Of a stretch of 64,000 nucleotides of DNA, positions 58,201-64,000 are shown one piece after another; positions within the stretch are counted from its first letter, which is position 1; each line of letters starts with the position of its first letter. The notes beneath the pieces were generated by a model that ran no database searches, had not been told where the DNA came from, and was given only the letters and a program-made list of their open reading frames with translations. A program made the position numbers and the translations under genes. This DNA comes from Schistosoma mansoni (Eukaryota; Platyhelminthes; Trematoda; Strigeidida; Schistosomatidae), in assembly GCF_000237925.1 (NCBI RefSeq), contig NC_031496.1, positions 7,675,801 to 7,739,800 on the forward strand. Direction: 5' to 3'.

Positions 58201-59407
58201 CTTTCCACCTGATGCACTATGAGCTATTTGTGTTGTTCGATGCACCGAGGGTCGCCCAATCTTCTTCCAAGTTTCTAGACTTATCAAAGTAATATCAGAA
58301 GCAGTATCAAGCTGAAGTCGAATGCGGTGTTTATTAATATCCAAGGTTACGTACTTTCTCTGGCGGCAACTTCGAGCTTTGTTATGCGATACCAATATTC
58401 TTTTCGTTAATGTCGCAGACCTGTATTTCTTGAAGTAAGGTTTTGCAAAATGTCGTTTATAGTTTCTTTTCCTGCAGCTGGTTTCTATATGGCCCTTTCG
58501 ATGACACTTACTACAACAATGTTCTTTATACGGGCAAAACTTCTTATAGTGCCAGTCTCCACATGCCCAGCATGGAGATGATGGTTTGCCGCCGTTATTA
58601 CGATAATTACATGTGCTGGAACCTTGCAAGGATTTTCTCTTGACTGCATTGACATTATGGAAATAGTTGCTGTTTTCTACCATTGAGGTATCATGCTTCA
58701 AGTTCACTAACCTTTGGCACTCGGTAGTAACTTCTTGTAGAGTTACGTTTGGACACTGTTCCATTTTACTTAGAATTCTAGTTCTGATGTCGGGATCTTC
58801 TGAAGACTGTAAGCTGCATACGAAAACAAGACATTCGAATTGGTCTTCTGTCATTGCTGATAGTTTAAAGCGCTCACATTCACGATTTACTATGCTAGCA
58901 TGTTGCACCCAATCATCGTTGCCAGCTTTTACTATCTTCAAGCACTGATACCGAATATTGAATAAGGACGGCTGTTCAGCAAAGATTTGTGACAAAATCT
59001 CAATGGTTTTATCAAAAGTAAAATCTCTTGGGTTCTTTGGAAGAATGAAATTACTGTAGCGTTCATGTTCAACTGTGCCAAGTTTTCTCAAGAGTATTCT
59101 GACCTTGGTGGCGTCATCAAGTTTTCTGAGGTCGACCTTGAATAAATCTTCGTATTTCTTGAACCAGGTTTCGAAGGTAATACCAGCCGAACCATCGAAA
59201 TTAAACTCAAGGATAGAATTAATAATATGGTCGACACTAGATTTGTAAACATCATCTGTAGCACCAGTTTGACTTAGGTTCAATTTCTGCGTTAATGTCT
59301 CTATGATACGAACCTAGAACTGCTCAAATCGTTTCTCTCGACGCTCCAGCAAGGCTTCAAATTGTTCAAAGGTAGAGGACATCTTGATAAGCTAACCCCG
59401 TCGCCAG

Positions 59408-59732
59408 TGATATGTCTTGTAAGTTGAACGCTTTATTCAGATCCTAAGCTATTCGGATAACCCCAGGCTAGCACTACTCAGCGACTTGAAAACCAGACAG
59501 AAGACACGAGTATCAGAGAAAAAACACTTTACTGTAAAGTTCATTTATGTACAGGAAAACAGGGGTTTTATAGTAATTAAGAGACCTTGAGTTTTCATAG
59601 TAGCAGTGTGTTAAACAGCCAATCAGGACCTCGTTATTTTAGTAGCATAGCTTCTAACTAATCGCTGATTGGTTGGGGCTCTTTATGAGCCTCTGGAGGC
59701 TCTGATGGAGTTTACTGTAAGTCGACTTAACA
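59408..59732 (-). repeat. 5' LTR of gypsy element G2
   Basis: 325 bp with the same ends as the left-hand LTR; about two differences between the two. Confidence 0.95.
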
Positions 59733-59737
59733 ACAAT
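59733..59737. repeat. Target-site duplication of G2, right
   Basis: ACAAT, directly after the LTR. Confidence 0.85.
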
Positions 59738-61780
59738 GATGTCAATAACAGTTCCTATTTTGTATTCTTTTAGAAAGCCTTAGGCTAACAGCCGAACATT
59801 CCATACATTTTTAAAAAGTTTTTAAGTCAGTCCCTGAATAAGAATAAAGTAGTTTGTAGTATAAGTTTTAAAAAACATGACCAAAGTTTCCTTTATGCAT
59901 GCATCTTGTACTATAACTAGTTTTCGTATCTTCACGGGCTTATCTGAGAGTTATTCATAGAATATAAGGACTTGTCGTTATTATATAGAACAAAGTCAAA
60001 TGAACTGGATGGTACTTAGGTTGTAATGGAAAACAGGCTTCCATGACATTATTTACTTGCACATATGACTGATAAACTTACATTAGAAATGCTTACAAAT
60101 AAGTTCTTTCAAAACAAAAGTGCTCATAACCACTTCCATCTTCTGTGGATGTTGTTAACGTGCATAGCACTTCTTCTACACTTAAGTTTGTTTATGTTTA
60201 ATTTTGTCAAGCACTTCAGTTAACTTATTTGATAGACAGTGTTATTCGAACAGTAACAATCTGTGTATCTGAGTATTATTATCATGTCTATATGAACATG
60301 TATGCTCAATCACATGTGACAATCTATGCATATATCATTCTCCTTCCCATATATATATATATATATAATATTATTTTTGCTTGTAGAACGCTGTAAGCGA
60401 ACTCTGAACTTGACCATAAGATTTAAATCAATTGCTATACCCCAACTGTAAAGAATATGAGATGAAAAATTATTCTTGAAAAATGAACATATATTTTTTT
60501 AAAAATTCAATATACGATTTTATTTATAACACATCAGTCTTTTTACTATGGCGACACTTAAATATGACGTAAGATACTACAGGTGTTGACGAGACAAGTC
60601 TACTTAGATAATGCGAATAAACTGTGATTAAGGGTTCATATATTATCTTCAAATAATTATTCTATGTAGAACGATTTTACAAGTCACGTCTTTTATTACT
60701 TTTATGTATAAAGATGCGCTACAGAAAATATGTTAAAGTACAAAACAGTCAGGTGCTAATTTTCGAATTTCATGGAGTTTTCTAAAGGACGCAAAATTAA
60801 CTGTGAATAGAATAGGAAAACGCTTTCTTATATCAGGAATTATGGGTATTTTTCAATGAAGTCTATAAGATTTCCTCACAACGTTGGAAGGATTTTCGGG
60901 GTTTTCTCAAATTAATTGGAAATTTCGCTGTTTTTTCAGTTAATTTAGATGGATTTCCACAGAGTTAGTAAGAATTCTGAAAAAAAACTCCAGACCAGGT
61001 AAATTTTTGAGGATCTTAGTTGTATTTAACTTAAACTGGCAAAATTTTTGCCAAATTCGAGGGACTGGAACTTCAAGGTAGTAGTGACGAAGACAACTTA
61101 AATGACGATATTTACAAAGAATTGCAGACAATCAGTAGAATCGACTGATGAAATCACAAATCAAGGAGAAAAGACTACTTTATGTGCATTTCACGTACAT
61201 TAAGCAATGTGTAGAAAACAACTCAATAACGAAACAGAACATCTTCACGGTGTTTTGTCAAGAATCAGTGCCAAGATTCAGTATGTATTGTAGAATAATG
61301 AATAGGGTTAGAAGATATGTTGGAATGTACGTAAATCGATACTGAATGAAGTTGATTAGAAGTAAGTCTGGAGTTTTAAATAATGACAACCTTGTCGACG
61401 GTTTAAAACTAAAACTGCTACTAAGTCAGAGTAACAGTTTATCCCAACTTGTGCAAGACATATGCAGGACATTATTGTGACATGTATATTCAGTGACGTT
61501 TTGGAACGGAAAAATAAAGATCACATATTTTTCCTATTTGTCATACTTTATATGTAACCACATGTACATTCAATATCTATTGTTTCTCTGTATCAATGGT
61601 AAAGAAATATATATAGTTGTTTGGTTATATCTAACATACATAAACTACCACGATTCTTAAAATATAAACGCTACCTCCGCCGTTCATTCTTCTGCTTTAT
61701 TGGCCATAGACTTTGATTGGAGATTATAAAAGTATTATAACATCCTTTTAGGCCTTCCCACATTACGTTGTAGTTTTGGC
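59738..61780. other. No gene seen
   Basis: AT-rich DNA with a short AT microsatellite at 60350-60367. Short open frames at 60940-61345 lack any recognisable feature. Confidence 0.45.
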
Positions 61781-61799
61781 CCGGATCATCATTAAATTG

Positions 61800-63420
61800 T
61801 AGTGACCTACTTTAGTGACGAGAACGCGACTGATATAATGGAAACAACTATTATTATAACCAATTGTACCAGTGATTGTTTTACTGTGCTTGTTTGTTTA
61901 AGTGTACCGGAGACATATTTCCTCCCGTTGCCTGTGACCTTGCACTAGCTCCCTTACGCTCCGCACTTCCGCTAGTAAACTTTGGCACATCTCGGTATTC
62001 TTTCGATACCACGAGATTGTCAACAAATATATCTTATTTGGGCCATTAACAGCCTTCTGGTTTTTGGCCTACCGAGGGATCCAGCTCGATACCTGGCACG
62101 TAATCTTCCTGTAGTGGTGATCATAGTCAATCGCGACTCGACGCCATATACATCTAGTGACCCGAAATTTCGAACACGTTTCAACCTCTGGAAAACCTTT
62201 CAAAGAAGATTACCATGGTGAGTCTATTATCTATCTATCCACTTTTGTTGCATTTATTCGTATTGATATTTTTCGATATATAATATTCTGGCAACAACTC
62301 AGTATGGTAGATAACGATGAGAGTGGAATTAATACAATAGGCTCAGAGGTACAAATATTCAATCTTCGACCTGTTTCCTTTATTCCCCACGATCCAGAAG
62401 TTTGCTTCGCAGCACTGGGATCTCAATTCGAGATTCACCGCATCACGAACCAACAGCGAAAGTATGCCTACGCTATGCAAACGCTGCCCGAGGATCACTT
62501 AACTGATGTCCGTGAGGTTGTCTTCAATGCAAATGCACTTAACGCTTACGATCGTCTCAAGGAAGCGATCCTTGGACATTTCCTCCCTTCAAGGGAAGAA
62601 CGATTGAGGACTTTTTCAGCACGTCACCCAATCGGTGATGCTGAACCGAGCCATCATCTCACACGCCTGCAATCTCTTGTAGGACCCACGACAGCTGATT
62701 CCGAAATCGTTAGGGAATTATGGCTCGGATCTCTACTAGAACATATACAACCAACGATTAGGGCTCTGCTCGAGGATACCCTACTTACCCAGGTGGTCCT
62801 TATAGCAGATAAGATATTGGCAAGGACTAGCACCCAAAACAACTATAAAGTTGCCTCTACATCACTTTCGAACATCGATCTCTTTGCTAGTCGACCTATG
62901 ACTCATGGTGATTGGGATAACTGTATTCATACTCATTTCAGCTTTCGAAACCGATACAATATACCAGAACCCTACGTCCCGTGAGCCATGTCACGCTCCT
63001 GTGAAGCCGTAACAACTCGCCCTAAGTGGACATCTTACAAGCCACGCCAAAAGGCGGTTTTGGAAGCAAGTTCTAGTTGGAGCTGATTCCACCGTGCCTT
63101 CGGGTCTGGTGCCCGCTGTTGTCAAGCCCCCTGCTCATACAAGGCGGGAAACTCCCGAGCCGTCGGGTAAATGTATACAGGTTCCCAAGTTTCTGTTGTG
63201 CCTATTGGTAACAGTAGGTCTCATGCTACGATGCTTTGATGAGCTGAGAATGATTCAGTCATTCCTACCTATGGTACACGACAGCTTGCGCTCAACTTGA
63301 GCAACCGACGACAATATCTGTGGACGTTCATCATCGCCGATGTTTCCACAGTCATACTTGGTACCGATTTCCTACAGCAATGTTCTTCCACTCAAGTGGT
63401 ACCACCGATTTATGATAATA
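61800..63420 (+). mobile_element. Gypsy-like gag-protease fragment of another lineage, broken fossil
   Basis: A capsid-type gag (about 62305-62900) with FIPHDPEVCFAALGSQF and TLPEDHLTDVREVV reads like invertebrate gypsy gag proteins that differ from G1 and G2. Further on, ADVSTVILGTDFLQQ (near 63340-63390) is the end of a retropepsin. A leader-like AGTGACGAGAACGCGAC near 61813 may mark the primer-site region. No RT or integrase follows before the window ends, and no LTR pair is visible. It is a partial copy with several breaks and looks older than G1 and G2. Confidence 0.7.
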
Positions 63421-63424
63421 CATC

Positions 63425-64000
63425 CCTGTTCAGGGTTCTGGTACGTGTGACCGGATTGTGAGGAAATCCCTCCAACCGAAACAGTAAAAATGGAATCCAC
63501 TTCACCACATACAACATAGGATTCAGTCACGCTTTTCTGTGCCGGTATGATGCACACGAAAACCTTCAGAAATATGACAAATAAATCAGGGATGGATGCA
63601 TAGCATGAAACTCTTGAGGTGTTACGGGGAACACAAGTGTGAAGCTGGGTAAAGTACACATCGTTAGTTACCCCTAAGCCACAGAGTTAATTAATCCTTC
63701 TCTAGATGGGTTAGTGGAGTTCAATTGATGCTTTCTCAATGCTCACGGTAGTATCTGATTTGAGTGTTACTTCACTCCCCCCACCGTCGATAGAATGAAA
63801 AAGGGATAGACTTTGGCGATAGTCTGACTCCAGTGTGATTGAACTATGAAGGACTACAGTGAAATATGTCATACTTATCCTCATACATATTCTGCTACTT
63901 AACGCATTCAGAACAATCGTATATCACAAATCGAATAAGATTGAACTCTAATACATATATTTCATACATCTTTTACTGTGGACAGACGATAAGAGATACG
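63425..64000. other. No gene seen
   Basis: Sequence after the gag-protease fragment; may still be element debris but shows no RT motif. Confidence 0.4.

Larger units (their letters stand above)
54950..59732 (-). mobile_element. Gypsy (Ty3/Metaviridae) element G2, broken fossil
   Basis: 4.8-kb minus-strand relative of G1. Parts: 5' LTR (59408-59732), leader ACTGGCGACGGGG, gag with zinc knuckles (near 58475-58580), protease (near 58060-58350), RT with YLDD (near 57300-57900), RNase H (near 56640-56980), integrase (near 55300-56340), polypurine tract and 3' LTR. LTRs are ~99.4% alike and a 5-bp duplication is exact, so the insertion is young. The coding region has several (about three or four) breaks. 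Its gag-protease centre is nearly identical to that of G1 although the rest is clearly diverged. Confidence 0.93.

Overview
The window looks like a stretch of a schistosome (blood fluke) nuclear genome. It is AT-rich, poor in genes and packed with dispersed repeats. The most telling marks are many SINE-like repeats with a tRNA-like head and a hammerhead-ribozyme core (the Smalpha type known from Schistosoma), RTE-like LINEs, a Penelope-like element (PLE) with a GIY-YIG domain, a Merlin-type DNA transposon and Ty3/gypsy LTR elements. I cannot fix the species from sequence alone.

Layout. 1-2092: 3' part of LINE family A, running in from the left edge. 2.1-11.4 kb: no gene; SINE copies, PLE-tail pieces and a minus-strand LINE A fragment (8.94-9.81 kb). 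11426-13048 (minus): the one confident host gene, an uninterrupted 540-residue MFSD8/CLN7-like transporter, with an inverted pair of CCAAT boxes just upstream. 13.2-19.0 kb: repeats, including a 5' end of a LINE without its body (14.1-14.8 kb) and an inverted pair of PLE-type hammerheads (15.8-16.1 kb). 19036-22943: full-length LINE B with a perfect 13-bp target duplication, spoiled by three in-frame stops. 23-47 kb: dense SINEs, pieces of LINE C, two ~818-bp near-identical inverted copies (24556-25374 and 37389-38205), a PLE GIY-YIG remnant (39.9-40.7 kb), an LTR-like piece (33.1 kb), two copies of a chimeric repeat that ends in the LINE A tail, and a few possible host exons (39.7, 42.9, 45.5, 46.8 kb).

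47455-52265 (plus) and 54950-59732 (minus) are two young gypsy elements facing each other, each with paired LTRs and a target duplication; both are broken fossils. Their gag-protease centre (~870 bp) is almost identical while the flanks on both sides are much more diverged, a sign of recombination or conversion. Between them lie a PLE-type hammerhead pair, a 200-N assembly gap beside a CR1/Jockey-like fragment, and a Merlin deletion derivative (54037-54808) with an 8-bp target duplication. 62.3-63.4 kb holds a gag-protease fragment of a different gypsy lineage.

How the parts relate: apart from the transporter, almost everything recognisable is selfish DNA. Three LINE families supply the machinery; the SINEs and chimeric repeats are likely passengers; self-cleaving RNA motifs occur in two SINE families and in PLE ends. 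All calls are by eye; no database search or folding program was run.
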